The notes: a model not told the origin generated them from the letters alone. DNA of 64,000 nucleotides from Dermacentor variabilis (GCF_050947875.1 NC_134574.1:107335469-107399468), one strand, 5' to 3'. Numbered from the stretch's first letter, positions 45,920-59,060 are shown. Program-made: numbers and translations.

Positions 45920-46916
45920 ATGCCTTTTTCCAACGATGAAAAAGCAGACATGATCCTTTCCCTAGGAGCTGCAGGCAGACAGAGACGGCAGGCTGCAAGA
46001 ATATTTCGAAGCTGGCACCCGGGTACGAGACCGAGCCCGATGACAAGGTTCAATACCTAGGAATCGCTGAAGCAAACCGTCAGCTTGAAAAGAAAGAGGC
46101 AGAGAGCTTTAGTGATAAATAATGAGGTTCGCTCCAACGTTTTGTCTTTCATGGCGGCCAATCCACACGCTAGCACGCGCAGCGTGAGCGCACAGCTCGG
46201 TGTGTTCACCTCAACTGCCTGGATGATTTTGGAAATAGCTGGACTGCACTCTTATCATCTGCAGTTGCATCAATGCATGGAGTCAAAGTATCTTCAAAAG
46301 AGACTCGACTTTGCGAATTGGATTTTGATTCTGGAGGAGCAAGATTCAGACTTTCTCACGAGGTGAACTTTTCCGGAAATTGCCAAGTGAGTATCCAGAA
46401 CGCCCACTATAGAAGCGAGCAAAATCCCCACTGGCTAGGATTATCCCGCCAGCAATATCAGTGGTCTTTTAACATTTGGTGCGGAATATATGACAGCACA
46501 GTCATTGGCCCAATGTTTTTAACAACACTCTGACCGGCCAGAGGTATGTCAGTTCCTGAAAGGGCAGGTTGAAGACTTCTGCTGCAACATGCCACTAGCG
46601 CAGCTTGACGCAATGTGGTGTCAGCACGACAGGACCTTGATGTTACTTTCCCAGGGCAATGGATAGGGAGAAACGGGCCTGTGCTGTGGCCGGCAATGTC
46701 ATCCGACCTAAACCCTCTTGACTTTTTTTCTGGGGCTATATTGAGGATCACGTATACACGACAGAAACGACGACACCAGGAGCCTTACAGGAGAAGATAA
46801 TTGAAGTCTGCCACAGCGTTTCACCGACGGTGCTCAAGCCAGCGACAGCAAGCGTTCTCAGAAGGTACCAGTGTTGTATCGCTGCAGAAGGTGACCTCTT
46901 CGAGCGCTTGCTGTGA
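45920..46916 (+). pseudogene. Mariner-like transposase pseudogene
   Basis: ATG 45920 begins MPFSNDEKADMILSLGAAGR, the N-terminal helix-turn-helix of this transposase family. A TAG stop at about residue 49 and later frameshifts break it. A second HTH region (NVLSFMAANPHASTRSVSAQ) and the linker (ESKYLQKRLDFANWIL) follow in frame. Then, after a stop at 46364, come FNIWCGIYDSTVIGP, the QHD-A segment reduced to CQHDRT near 46620 and WPAMSSDLNPLDFF, the DDE/D catalytic region. It ends DLFERLL at 46914-46916, with AATAAA at 46928-46933. It is not functional. Confidence 0.85.
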
Positions 46917-47323
46917 AAGCGCATGAAAAATAAACGTAAATTCAATGAAAGACTTCGTCTGGCCATTAAGGATACTCCTATTCCACCATTTCCAGCCTTC
47001 TGGAAACTGAGTCTTTTTATTTAGAGATGGTTCAATTTGGTTACAGCTATCGCGAAATGACGGACCTGTTGCTTCCGGCAGCACAAGCGGTAACCGCTGC
47101 GTCTGCTTATTGCTATAACGAACTTTCGCGAGGGAAGCACATCGCTGGCGTAAATGGCACAGTCAACGCCTACGTCGCTGCCCTGTCGCCTTTTAAGCGG
47201 CAGCGCGCCTATGGCTGTTTGCGCGTGGAACGCTTGGAAGCCGTGCAATCACGACGCGCAAGCGGGCATGTCACTTGTTTTGTATTTCGCGGGCATCATC
47301 AGTAAGCGGAAATACACTAATAC

Positions 47324-47326
<3 letters not shown>

Positions 47327-47392
<66 letters not shown>
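47327..47392. repeat. (TA)n microsatellite in the mariner right TIR
   Basis: About 33 TA units, pure. In the left arm the same place is the short TATCTGTCTATTAAG, so the tract expanded after insertion. Confidence 0.95.
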
Positions 47393-47396
<4 letters not shown>

Positions 47397-48404
47397 AGAA
47401 ACTGTTTATTCGGACATTTTGCAAACCGCTCTGCAATTTCCTAAATGGAATTTTTTCCTAGCTTCGTTACTTCAGAAGTTGGTTTATTAATCATGACTAA
47501 AATCTAATTAACCAAATTACAAAAAATAGCGTGACACACTACGTAAAAAAGTGAGCAACAAGCACTTGGTCGCGTCGTGTTAGAGTGCATCGGCATATTT
47601 TTAAACTCTGGCTAAAATTAGCTGAAACACACTGTATAAAGTGACTTTTGCTTAGATACGTAGATTGATGGGACACTTATACGCATATTTAAATACCTTG
47701 TTGCGAGGTTTTGTGGAAACATGCAGTGAAATTTGTTTCCAGAGACACTTTTGTGCTTTTTATCAAGCTTTATCTTCGCATTCGTGGATTCCATGGTACT
47801 TCGAATTTCTTAGTGTATATTTTGCAGAACTGCTGTCTTTATATGTGATCTTTGTTGCGACTACGATTTCGGGGCAATTGCAATACGCAACCGGTGACAG
47901 CTGCTCCTGCGCAGTACATTGAAACGAAGGAAAGCGCCACTGAGATTTTTCCCTGGCCGTTGCGTATGCACAAAAACGTAAACAAGGCTCTCGAATGACA
48001 AAGAATCATTAAAATAGTTGTCCTCAATTTGTTAATTTCACGGCCATTACAATTACCATATCAGCGGCATGCACTGCTTTGCTGGTTTCCCACTGATATA
48101 GTTCTAAAGTTCGTGTGATATTTTCTGTCTTATTAAATAGACAAACAACATGGAAGCGTTTATATGTCATTTTTGGCACAATTTTTGAGGCATAAGAATG
48201 CATTATTTCATGAAAAAATACATATTTTACTTGTCTTGACAGTGCATAGCGTTCAAGAATTCGTTTGCAGCATCTTTGGCAATGGAAATGCAGCTATTAT
48301 TCATGTACTTGATCCCTCGACAAAATCCGTGAGGTAGCCAAGCTCCAACGTGAGCCCCCCCCCCCCCCCCCTAACATATTTCTGGCTACGCCACTGGTTA
48401 GCAT

Positions 48405-49271
48405 ATTATAGTCGAGGCCGCAAATGCAAATACCAGGCTGCGTTGTGAGGTTGTGAATATATTCAGCTTTTTCTCACATTTCTGGGTCCGTGATATTCTG
48501 TGGCCGGGTGTACATCCAAGGTGAAGGACACTGAGAAGGACAGGTGCTTTCAGGCTAAACTTCTAATAGCCGTCATTGGGGCCGTCTCTTACGTGGCTTA
48601 GAGGTGGCTGCTGTCGCGTTCCAAGCCCTCTGAGACGTTTTGACACGTATAGTGCACGTGGGGGGCTCTATAGGGGCTTCCAAAGCAAGTCACGATTCAA
48701 TCGGTAAACACATACGATCGGTGACGCCGACAGACGTCGAGAAACAGTTGTGCGGCCACAAGGTTTCGGAGTTGCGCAACACCTAATTCCTTGTGTGACG
48801 CGTCGTTCAAACGTGCACAGCTTCTGAAAGCGATATCTAGTCGAAAGGCACTGCGATGAGCAACTGCACAGAGATGGAAATATCTCTCGTTGGTGTGATT
48901 GCCGAAACGTTGGTAAGTGGACGTGAGGGCGCCAAGCGTCGCGTGTGTTGAAATAGTGACAGGCACGGACGAGTGACTCCAGTTACTTGTCGAAGCGTTG
49001 GCTCCCGCTTTTACCTCGTTCTTGTTTTGATCGTCGTCTAGAATTTCCATCTCCCGCCGTGCCCGTGTTTTACCCAGGCATGCGGGTGGTTTTGCGCCTG
49101 TCATCCGTGCAGAAGGTAATAAACAAGATCGGGGAGATCAGGTGATTAGCACGCATTCATAACAGAAACTTTTTAGTGCTTGAAATGTTAGCGAAAGTAT
49201 GGCGCATATGTTGATAAGTTCTTACTAGAGTAATGCTTCCTGCGCATGCGACTAAACTTCAGTAATGTGGA
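48405..49271. other. Unassigned stretch with a 135-codon minus frame
   Basis: The minus frame 49104-48697 starts at a real ATG and encodes a basic, Arg-rich protein with no domain I recognise (segments NHTNERYFHLCAVAHRSAFR and VAAQLFLDVCRRHRSYVF). It lacks visible splice sites or a poly(A) signal. It could be a decayed element or a chance frame. Confidence 0.25.
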
Positions 49272-49430
49272 AAGTTGGGCTAGTTGGTGATTAATCATCG
49301 TACCTTGTTGGTGAAGCCGTGCACTGACACGGACACGGCGAAGACACACAAGAATGTCGAGCAGCGAGTGTCGTCTATTCTGGTGTGTCTTCGCCGTGTC
49401 CGTGTCACTGCGGTGCTTCACCAGCAAGGT
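49272..49430. mobile_element. Hairpin element with GGGC-AGTTGGT head
   Basis: A single-stranded head, GGGCTAGTTGGTGATTAATC (49278-49297), is followed by arms 49302-49352 and 49377-49430, inverted copies containing GACACGGACACGGCG. The loop is about 24 bases. The element at 59970-60123 has the same head and the same overall plan with different arms. Confidence 0.75.
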
Positions 49431-49536
49431 AGGATAACTAAAGGTCTGTTACCTGTGAGATGCTCTTAGTCCAAGCTAATTTTGGAAGAGAAGGTTCTAT
49501 TCGCAAAATTACTGTGTAGCTCTTTGCAAACGCTGG

Positions 49537-49680
49537 CGGATCCAGAGGGGGGGGGGGGGGTGTTAAGGGGAGTTCTGGATCCACAAGAGCCCCCCCCCCT
49601 CTGCCCCCCCTCTGCCTCCAGACCGCCAACTCCCCCCCCCCCTTATCCCCTCCAGGGCTGTGGATCCGCTAAAACTGGGG
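49537..49680. mobile_element. G/C-rich inverted-repeat MITE
   Basis: CTGGCGGATCCAGAGGGGG on the left is answered by GGGCTGTGGATCCGC on the right, with long G and C runs and a second GGATCCA pair inside. The plan (terminal GGCGGATCC, then G-runs) resembles the ends of the hAT element at 43660, but no 8-bp duplication is evident. Confidence 0.45.
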
Positions 49681-49921
49681 GAGGGCGCTCTGGATCTCAA
49701 GGAGTCCCGGGCCCTACTTAAAAAGGCCTGCACATGAGTGCTCACAGTATTAAGCATGGACCATATAACGCTCACGTTGTAGCCGTTGGTTACGAAAAGG
49801 TATTACACTAAGATTGTTTTTTGTTCTTAGTTCTTCTCATCATTTGGACTCCATATTTCTTGAGCGGAATTTGAGGTCGCGGATTAGAGGAGCGTTTTAT
49901 CTTACCATGTGTCCAACCCCG

Positions 49922-50040
49922 TCCACTTAGATTTAGGTGCGCGTTAAAGAACCCCAGGTGGGCGAAATTTCCGGAGTCCTCTACCACGGTGTGCCTCATA
50001 ACAAGAAAGTGGCTTTGGCACGTAAAACACCGTAATTTAA
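49922..50040 (+). mobile_element. Ruka-type tick SINE, head truncated
   Basis: Body only: CACTTAGATTTAGGTGCGCG, TTAAAGAACCCCAGGTGG, GAAATTTCCGGAGTCCTC and GGCACGTAAAACACCG, then AATTTAATTAATT. The tRNA-like head is absent. Confidence 0.85.
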
Positions 50041-51371
50041 TTAATTAACTGGCTAGAATGGCGAAGCGTTGACAGCGCGGTAGCGAGATTTAGTGCCGCG
50101 CTGGAAGCTTCTCGGACGGTGTTTCTCGGGCGCTACGCCAGCACGCAAGGCAGCTCCCGCTGGGAAGAAAGGACTTCGTACATTTCGAAGTGCAAAAATA
50201 AATTGCAGTCGAGCAGCGCCCTGGAGGCTGTAGCAGGCGTCTCACAACGCTGGCATCGGGCACTGGACAGTCGGCGTTAACATGCGCGCGGTGTGAAACA
50301 TTAGAGAACGTTAACTTGACGTTTAGTGTCCGTTCCGCTCGGAGCAGCATGCCTTACACACAGCTGGTCAGCGGGTACGCTATCGTGCTTAATAAAAGTG
50401 GCATGCACACAAACGCTGCCCCGTAGCTCCGCCACCGAGGCTGTTGAGCCTATAGCGTTGACAGGCGGTGTGACAGAGAGAGAGAGAGAGAGAAATAACT
50501 TTACTGAAATAATGATTGTGCTTGGTAACTGTGGGTGGAGCACAAGACAGTTAAAGAAAAACTGCTGGAGTGGAAGCTCCCGTAGCTTCTTACTAGGAAA
50601 GGTGAAGCCAATGCTTGCCCCCTCCTTCACCTTAAATAGAGCCTTGTCCGGCGATATCCGCTTAGAGATTGAGTGATTTGGCTCTTTTATTGTAAAGCTA
50701 GGCCTAATTAGAAAATAAAAGCTGGTTGTTCCCAACGAAAAAAAAAGTAATTTCCTCTGAATATTGATGACGTTCTCCCCAATACAATATTCCAAGATAC
50801 TCAGATTTCACACTAAAACCAGTAATACATATATACACGTAGATAAGCGTCTGTCTGGCAAAATAATCCCCAATTAACCGGGGAGCTTGATTAACTCGTT
50901 ATAAGTGTGCAAAAAGCGCTTCTTCATCGTTTTTAACGTTCATTTATAGTTTAACCGTGCCCCTCCTGCGCAACTTCATCTTCGGGACATAGTTTCCACT
51001 CTGCCCTCTCTGGGTGCACCGTTGCACTCTGCAAGTATCGTCGAGCGGGAGAGAGAGGGGGGGAGAGATAAATCGAGTGCAGGGATTTTAAGCAGTCAGG
51101 AGTCCGGCTGGCTACGCCACGATGGCGGAAAGGACAAGGGGAGTAGAAAGGAGGGAGACAGAGGGGGTAGGGAGACGTGCACGGAGACAGCACAGTGAAA
51201 GGCGCTCGCACAAGCCAGACGTTCTCATAACTAACACAAACGGGCCGTTACTGCCTTCTGAGCCGATGGTCTGTGGACACGGTGTTCTAGTATTGTCAAC
51301 GGCGGCGCGGTTGTGCCTTGAGCGTCCGTATAATTGCTACTGCATGGTTGCTATTATTATCGCAGTCAAAA

Positions 51372-51402
<31 letters not shown>

Positions 51403-53560
51403 GAACTTGCACTAGTACACTTACCGTAACTAAAGCCTTGATATTTGAACAGCCAGCTCGTCACTTCGGTGACTGCGTCGGTGGGGATTTCTGGGCAAGA
51501 CAGATGGGTTTGAGTTATGAACCCCTTAGTTCGACATTCGGAATCTAGCTGCACGGCGGGTTATGAAAAGTGTTATGATAGGTTGATTGAGATGTTGCAC
51601 CAAAGCTGCTATGCGTTGATCGGATTTGATTCACTCGATGATATTGGAAATCTCGGGAACTTTTATCGCCCACTTTTCCACCACACCTGGTTGTCTATTG
51701 AAGAGGTGCAACCTCAGTGAATAGGTTATGACGCCACGTTATTCTTTTATCACCCACTGAGACAGACTCTAAGTAGAAAGAAGGCAATGAACCCGGTTGT
51801 AAATAAAACGGGGAAATCTATAGATGTCATTGCCGCGAAAGCGGTCAGGTCGCGTCCACTGACCCGCATAAGAGCGAAATAAATATAGATGAGGGATTGT
51901 GAGGGCCATCTCGAAACAGCTGTACTTGTTAGAGTTCTAGAATATAGCGTAAAGTAAACCGCGTCAGCGCTGCATGGCGTTTCGCGTAGGAAGCTCGCAA
52001 TGGCCAAGCGGAACAGCACTTCTCGTTCAGCGGTGCACAGAGCCCTGCCCTGAGGAGCGGGAAAAAGCCATCCTAGCCAACCGCCTAATTAACCGAAAAT
52101 TCCATTAGCAGTAATTCCAGCGCTGTGGCTTTAACTGACAGCAGACCCAGTGGGCAGCCGGGGGTGTCATTCGGGACACCGCCAAATTTCGCCGTGTGTT
52201 GTCGGAATCGCTATCTTGTCACCTCTTACTGGCTCAAAACGCGGCTGCACCCTCTCCGATTGGCCGAAAAGGCAAGGATGTCAGAATTTGACGATGTTAC
52301 GGCGTCCGACATTGTCCACGATAGCATTCTCTCAGGCCTCTGCCGGCTGCGAAATGGAGCAGTAAAAGTGGTCGGTTTCTAAAGCCGCACCGCAGTTTTC
52401 AGAGCCCCCAAAAGGCGGCGTGTCGTCGCCGTTGAGCTAGCAAATCGCAAGAAACTCAGTGTTCAAAATTCGACAGTAATTCTTTTTTAGCAGCCAAAGG
52501 CGAAACACTGTCACGTAAAATTACGTCTTGCTAACTTCTGATTTCTATTACCTGTTGCATTTAAAACTGGCTGAAATATTAATAACCTATTCCGCCCTTC
52601 CAACACCAAAGTGCTAGAAAACTTTATTTTCATCTGCATAGTGATGCTGTACAGGTGAAGTAGTGCACACACACGTAGTGCACTCGCACACACACTTTGT
52701 TTCAGCGCCTGCCATTTCTTAATATCAGTTGCTTTCGAGTCATGCTACCACGCACAGCATTGAGCAACGATAATAAGAATACAAATAGTTAGCTTTTCCT
52801 TACATACGCAATACCAAATCGTTCTCTAATTTGCTCTTCGGTATATCTACACGGTATATCTCCGTCCACCCAGCAATTCAGTGCCGGACCCATAACTGCA
52901 GCGTGAGAATAAAGGATTCGATATTTCACGGAATGGCTGAAAGCTTGGGACGGATTTCGGGGCTCTCGGAGGACGCGCGTAAAATTGGCTGCGTGAACTG
53001 CAATATACAGGATGCAGAATTTTCTCCGTGCGACGCGAGAGCGTTTTGAAACGTGCGATCTCTTGATAGTCGACACTGCCTATACCTGCTAACCAGGCGC
53101 CTACGGTGGTGAGCACTTGCACAGCTATCAGAACTGTTGAGAAATGGGCGCTAGTTTGACCACCGGCCCATGGCACAGCGCCCGGTTTTTCAACGTCTTG
53201 CGTTTTTTTTTCACTCCCTTTAGCTAGTGGAAATAATTCGCGCCTCTCAACTGGTCTAATTCACTGAGTTGGCGTTGAGCTAGGCTAAGAAGGAGGGCAC
53301 TTTCTTTTTTGAGTTTCTTAAGGCGCTCACCTCGTTTGTATACGCGTTGACGTTGCATAAGGCCAAGCGCCTGCGAAACAGTACAAGTTAGCACGTACCC
53401 GATGTCGTCTTCTCCTGTGAGTATGAGCAAATTATACCGCAGTTCGTTGAGAAAGAGAGAGTGTAATGTTAACTGGGGAGATTAGGCTGGTCAGCTTGGC
53501 GTACTGTACTCCAGCAGTAATATATGACGAATGATGTCAGAGAGTGAGGGAAAGACTGAG
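50041..53560. other. Intergenic with simple repeats
   Basis: An AG dinucleotide run (50477-50492) followed by AAATAACTTTACTGAAATAA looks like a minus-strand LINE terminus. An (AAAT)n run lies at 51369-51402. The segment 52145-52420, with GTGTCATTCGGGACACCGCC, may be half of a foldback element. No protein was recognised. Confidence 0.35.
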
Positions 53561-53563
53561 AAC

Positions 53564-53670
53564 AACACACACACACACACGCACGGACACAAGCATACGC
53601 GCATTACATACACACACACGTACACACACATGTAGACACGCGCACGCACGCACACACACTTAGACACGCA
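53564..53670. repeat. (AC)n-rich low-complexity tract
   Basis: CA dinucleotides interrupted by CG and TA steps, including an uninterrupted CA run at 53566-53580. Confidence 0.85.
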
Positions 53671-56600
53671 TGCACTAACGCTAAGAAGATACAGGCCACA
53701 GCTCCGTGAGTGTAGCTATTGACATACTAATTCGCGACGTCACCTAGCAAAGGGCGGCGCTACAGATTACTACAGTCACCTCGAACACTGGCAAAGCGGC
53801 GCATACTTTTCTGCCCGCTCCTCGGGTGTGATCCAGTTCACCGTGCTGCAAACCTTGATTGCTTTGTTTATACGGGGCCGCAGTTACCACGTTATCTGTC
53901 CCGGTCAGGCAACGCGACCGAGACAGTGTGGCGTAAACGTACAGAGCGATGGCCATCGCATCGCGCGTCGTGGGCGCATTAACTAGTTCGCGACGCGTGA
54001 CCGCGCTTCTTTAGTTTCTCGTTCACGAGCAAACGTGATAGCGACTTCCCGGTTCAGTATATACAACTCCCTCGCATTCGACTTGCCTTGTTAGTGACAA
54101 CCGCTTTCTGCGTCCCTGATCCATAGTCGATGGTGCTGCGCGTTGCCAACGGGTCAGCGTGTCAAATTAATTCTACAGTGGCGCTATGGTGAGGCACAAG
54201 GGAAGTGATTTTGCTGCATCTGGGCGGAGTTGCACCCCTCTAACACAAACTGGAGGCGAAAGTTCAGCCCGAGTTATAAAAAAAATACGCGTTCGTAAAT
54301 TAATGACGCTGTCTGGCATTCTCCAACCTGGAAATATTGATAATCCTCATGAGCAACCTAAATTGCGCTCACTGCGGAGCAAAGGCCTCAAGCAGAGATC
54401 TTCAATTACGCCTCTGTCTTGCCTCAGCTAACTCTCCATCCTATTCCATCAAATCTTGTCGTTCTGCTCTGCGCGAAAGCTGGGCTTCCCTTTTACTGAC
54501 CCTGACACTACAAGCGTGAATCACAGGTGTCATTTGATTAGCAATTGACGCACATTCGTCGCGTGAGTTCACCGAGAGCTCGAGAAAAAAAGCTGGGCTC
54601 GTCGCCTCGCGTGACGCCATCCCCAAAAGTCGTGGCACGCGCACACAACTTTTCACTGGGCCGTATAGCCGGAACAAACGAAAAATCACGGGCAAGGCTG
54701 ACGCTAACGAGAACTGAAAGCTCTCGCTGATTGGCTATGCCGTTGAAAAATGGATGTGGCGAAAGCTACGACGCAACAGCAGTCAGCGTTAACTTCGTGC
54801 AGTTATGAAGTGCATCGAACTGATTGCCACCACTGCAACGAGGCTGAAGAATTCATTCGCGCTGTCAATGCGAGGGCAGACAGACACGTAGTACAGCAAC
54901 ACGTACACAGCGCTGCGTGTTGTAGCGCTGTGTGCACGTGTTCGTGTTTGTAGCGCCACTGAATTTCTCAGCACGGCAGACCAACTAACCCTGACGGTAA
55001 TTCTTCAAGCATACCAGTTTCGAAACTGAGCTTCAAGTTCAGTGCATGCTTGGGTACCTTTATGTGTTGGTGGACGGGGAGAAAGAGAGGGAGAGAGAGA
55101 GCTAGCGAGATAGAGATACGTTTATTAATGGCAAAAGAAAAAAAAAAGAGAAGAATGAGAATGCGAAGAATCAACTGATGCACTCCTACCTAGTTTCAAG
55201 ATTAAGCGGCATGCTTTTCACCCATCGCCTACGAAAATGGCTAACCTGATTGATCTAACGTACTGCGTATTTGGTTTCGCTTTCAGTGCGGGCATGATCT
55301 TGTTTTGTTAGCGTTGCTGGAAACGTGGCGCTTTATTGTTAGTTTGGTGCCCCATAGCCGGCGCAAAAGTCCGCTGACTCCCCTCGTTGTTCGCTAATCA
55401 CAATCTCGGCTTTGAAGCACGTGGTCAATGGGGGGAGGGGGTGACCTAAGTAGCTGGTGTGATTTAAGAGCTCTGGCCGAAACTACAGAATTAGCCCGAT
55501 GAGGAGCCTACATCAACCGCGCTAAAGATGGCTGCGCGGTGAGCGGCTAAGAATAGACAAAGTCGTGCCTATGAATATTTTTATGCCAAGATTACTACAG
55601 GTTATAAGCCTGTGCTGAAGTCCTCCAAAAACCATGGAAATTTTGGGTATCGCCGATATTTTTGTACAATATGGCGCGTATGACGTCATTGTCGTGCGCG
55701 CACTGTTGCAAGCTCTTAGTGGCATCCACCATCGAATTTTACGCAGAACCTTAAATATTAATGGATATACCGAAGGACAAGATGGCCCTACACTCAAGAG
55801 CAAGTTACATTTTGTTCCCGCAAGGGCAGTGGATATTTAGGAGAGGGGTGCTTCGGATCGCCCTAAAGTTACTCCGTGATACGGGGTTGGAGTGTAGTGT
55901 GGGTCGATGCGGATTGGACAACGCGCATCCTGTTGCGGCCAGCGGCTCGAATCCCTCGTGTTGCCAGATGTAATTTGACGGGCTTCAGACTGCATGCACT
56001 CGATAAGTGGCACTCGGACGGAGCAATTGCCGGCAGCATTTGCCGGCAGCATTTGCAAGGCTATAGGAGAGCATAGGAAAGCATAGGGAGAACTAACTTC
56101 ATCTTTTTTTTGTTTTTATTGAACTCTTTAAATTTGTCCACATGAGTGCTATTCTGGCGTAAGCGTCAAAAAAGACGCAGTTTCGACCGAAAGACAAAGA
56201 ATCGATTGCCATAGCAAATTAGTCGAAAGCTATGCGAAGCAAGGATAGTAGATTTATCGGCCGTATGAACTTGTAAACATAGGCATACTAAGTAAATTAA
56301 CAAGCACTGCGTAACGCCGCACGAACAAACATGAACACATCTCACTCGATGACCGCGGAGACTCGCTGTCAAAGCGCTGAAGGGAGGAAGCGCGGCAGCA
56401 GCAGCGAGCAAATTGACCATCGTGCTGCGTTTCGCATCAACGCGAACTAAGCTGCGGAAGACAGCGCAGCGCGGACTTTGTACCTGTCGCAGATGGCTTT
56501 CAAGATACAGTTTCCCGACTGGGCCCAGGCCGCCTGGAGCAGAACGCACCCCCCTGTTGTATCGGTGCAACGATTATCAAGTGTTACTTTGTTACTGTGC

Positions 56601-59060
56601 GCCGCGTATCTGATGTCCGCGGTCACTGTTCACATGTGCTATAGTGTATCGCTAGCCAATGGAATGCCTCGATTGCACCCAGGCTCCCTTTGCAAGGCGA
56701 AGCCACTGAATCGTTTTTGGCGGTCATGTTCATGTTGCTGTCCGAATAAATACTTGACCTTACGGCGTCGGCGATCAACATTTACTACCCTCAACCTGAA
56801 GGTTTGCGCGCGACGGAAGACGGCGCGCTTCCTCCGCTGCCACTTCTGTCATCTGAGCTGATGTCTCGAAGCTATGCGCTCACCTTCGTGTAAGTACATG
56901 CTTCAGTAAACAGCAGTAGACTGCCGCCAAGTATTTGCTTTCCACAAACGGGCGTCCTGAATAGCGTGACGCAGGCCGCCAGTACACAAGAACGCGAGCA
57001 GCTATATCTCCCGCAAGCCTCATCTTCACTGATTGTTGTTCGTATGCGGACAAACAAGGCTCCTTTTCTCTGGTAAACAGGAAGGACCAAGCGTGCTGCA
57101 TGCCGGAGGTCGAGTTTGTTAGGAACAAACAAAACAGACAAAAATGAAACGAAAATGAAAACGAGGCCTAACGGTGCGGTTAGACGCTGAGTAAGCTCGA
57201 GTGGACATGCGTAAAGGAGGAGGAAGTTTTAATGAAGAGGAAGGCGGAGAGAACATCCGCAAAGTTTTGTGGTTCATAATGGGAGGGGAAGATGCAGCCA
57301 TGCACTAGCATCGGTATAAGCAGGGGCTCGTCCGTGCAGCGGAGCCATTAGGAGAGCGATGCTGCGACGCAACGACAACACGCGATCCGCGCTTCGTGAC
57401 TCACTCGCGACCACGATGACACTTGGGCACGAACTCGTACGCGCCTTGTCTTTTTATCCTGCAACACGAAGCTGGAGTACTTGCGGCTTGGCTTTTTCAG
57501 TTTTATCTCTATCCATCCCATTGTTTCTTTTTCAAGAAAGGGGCGCTGTTTATTTTTCTCACCGAGCAAAAGCTGAACGGTGTCGCTAAATAATCTATTG
57601 TATGTATGCTGTAATGATGAATTGCTAATTGCCGACGCGGTTTTACATCCGAAGGAACCGCTAAAGGTGCCGATTATGTTGCTGGTGATGGTGCTTGCCA
57701 TCACGGAAAGTACGCGTGCATTTGACGCGGTTATCACTGGGACGGACAGCTGAGGTTCCTGCCGAGACATTCAAGAGAACGACCTGCCACTGTATGCGCG
57801 TACGCACCGAAGCACCACATGCGATTGCATACACAGCCACTTTTACATGTTACGCATCTTCAATAAGCTAGCAAGCATTGCGGTTAAATATGCATGAGCG
57901 CACCAGCTACCTCCCACATACTTATAACCCGATACCTCTTGTCATTTGCCTTGCTGAGAGGCATGTGCCTGCTGCAGCAAATATCGGGAGACAACTCGGT
58001 CCGTGTTATTGGAATGCGAAGGTATGGCCCCAGCGAGACCCGTATAAAACGGTCACCTACCAGAAACGCTGGGATTTAAAGCGGATAGGGTCATTAAACG
58101 GCCACCAGTCGAGATAAGCAAGAAACGTTTAGGGTATTGGTGGAAAAAAAGCAGGGAAGAAATGTGATATTACCGCATTCGGTAACAGGCATAGGTAACG
58201 TTACGCGGTAAACAAATAACTTTTAAGCAAGAGAGGAATGGTTAAGGAGACAGGCGAAATGCTACACGGATAAATATATATAGAATAGTTGAATAGCTCT
58301 GGCAGGCTAGGTGACTGCTCGAGCTATGCCAATAAATCATCATCGCGATCATCATCGAAGTGCGACAGATGGGCCTGGCTGCAGCGCGTTTCAGCGCTGT
58401 CAAAATGGTGTGTCGCTACATTGGTTCAATGCTGAACCTCAACATTCATCGCCACGTTTTGGTTCTGCCAAATTTTTTTCTCTCTTCTTTCCCGTAGTGC
58501 TAGCACCCATCGGTGGCTCGTGTTCTTAGAGCCATCCAGTCAGTTCCTCGTACTCAAATAGCCCCCAAAGACTGCGCGTTAAATCGACAATCAATTACTC
58601 TGCAATCATGTGTCATACTGGCTAGAAAGCATATAAAACATCGTCCTACTGAACATCGTCCTACTGCCTTTACTTTATTTCAGTGGCGTCCGAAGCACGT
58701 GGGAATGAAATTTGCTGACACATTAGTCCGCAGTCAATCATCATAATTCGTCACCGAAGGGGATAAGAACGCCATGCGCGTCACCGCAAGGAGGAGGATA
58801 GAGCATTTATTGACAGAACCGAAAAAATACGCGAATGACGACAGCTGCGGCTTCTCTTCGCTTCCGTGTCGCGCCAGCGGGAAGGTTCCCGTCAGTCGCG
58901 GGGCGGCTTGCACCAACATTTAACGACGAAAGTGTGAACGAATTTCGGAACGCGTTCATAAACGTTCCACAGACAACGCCCAGTCCGCACAAGAACGCGC
59001 TCTTATATTCGCTATTTTTTTCGTTATCAAATGTTCGGGCAAGCTGGCCCCGTAGTGTAA
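53671..59060. other. Long intergenic stretch, no gene recognised
   Basis: Noted inside: a short inverted repeat CACAGCGCT/AGCGCTGTG (54906-54935); a GA-rich run then ATACGTTTATTAATGG (55079-55130) resembling a LINE end; and a 16-bp tandem duplication of TTGCCGGCAGCATTTG near 56029-56060. The 127-codon plus frame 56478-56861 is cysteine-containing but unrecognised. Confidence 0.35.

Larger units (their letters stand above)
45381..47634. mobile_element. Mariner-like transposon with ~400-bp terminal inverted repeats
   Basis: TA flanks both ends (45379-45380, 47635-47636). The termini CCGGGTGTTTTAGCTAACTT and (reverse complement) CAGTGTGTTTCAGCTAATTT lead into arms that stay alignable for about 400 bp (roughly 45381-45795 and 47145-47634). 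Shared blocks include TTAAAAATRTGCCGATGCAC, CTATTAAGTATT and CAGCCATAGG-GCGCTGC. A (TA)n expansion sits in the right arm. The transposase pseudogene lies on the plus strand between the arms. It is inserted in a hAT element and so is younger than it. Confidence 0.9.
43660..48396. mobile_element. hAT DNA transposon (4.7 kb) carrying a nested mariner
   Basis: The left end is CAGGGGCGTAGCCAGGG; the reverse complement of the right end is CAGTGGCGTAGCCAGA. GTTAGCAT lies directly outside both (43652-43659 and 48397-48404), an exact 8-bp duplication as hAT transposases make. G/C runs follow each end (43690-43711, 48354-48370). Without the 2.25-kb mariner the element is about 2.5 kb, too short for a complete transposase gene plus UTRs, and only a possible first exon is seen. 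The orientation is inferred as plus from that exon. Confidence 0.85.

Noticed and set aside
49537..49680. hAT assignment for the G/C-rich inverted repeat
   Set aside because: It resembles the hAT ends but lacks a visible 8-bp duplication, so only an unassigned MITE is reported.
52145..52420. Half of a foldback element beginning GTGTCATTCGGGACACC
   Set aside because: The opposite arm is not present in the window, so it cannot be shown from this sequence alone.
56478..56861. 127-codon plus frame with many cysteines near its C-terminus
   Set aside because: No domain, no splice or poly(A) support, and cysteine spacing is irregular.
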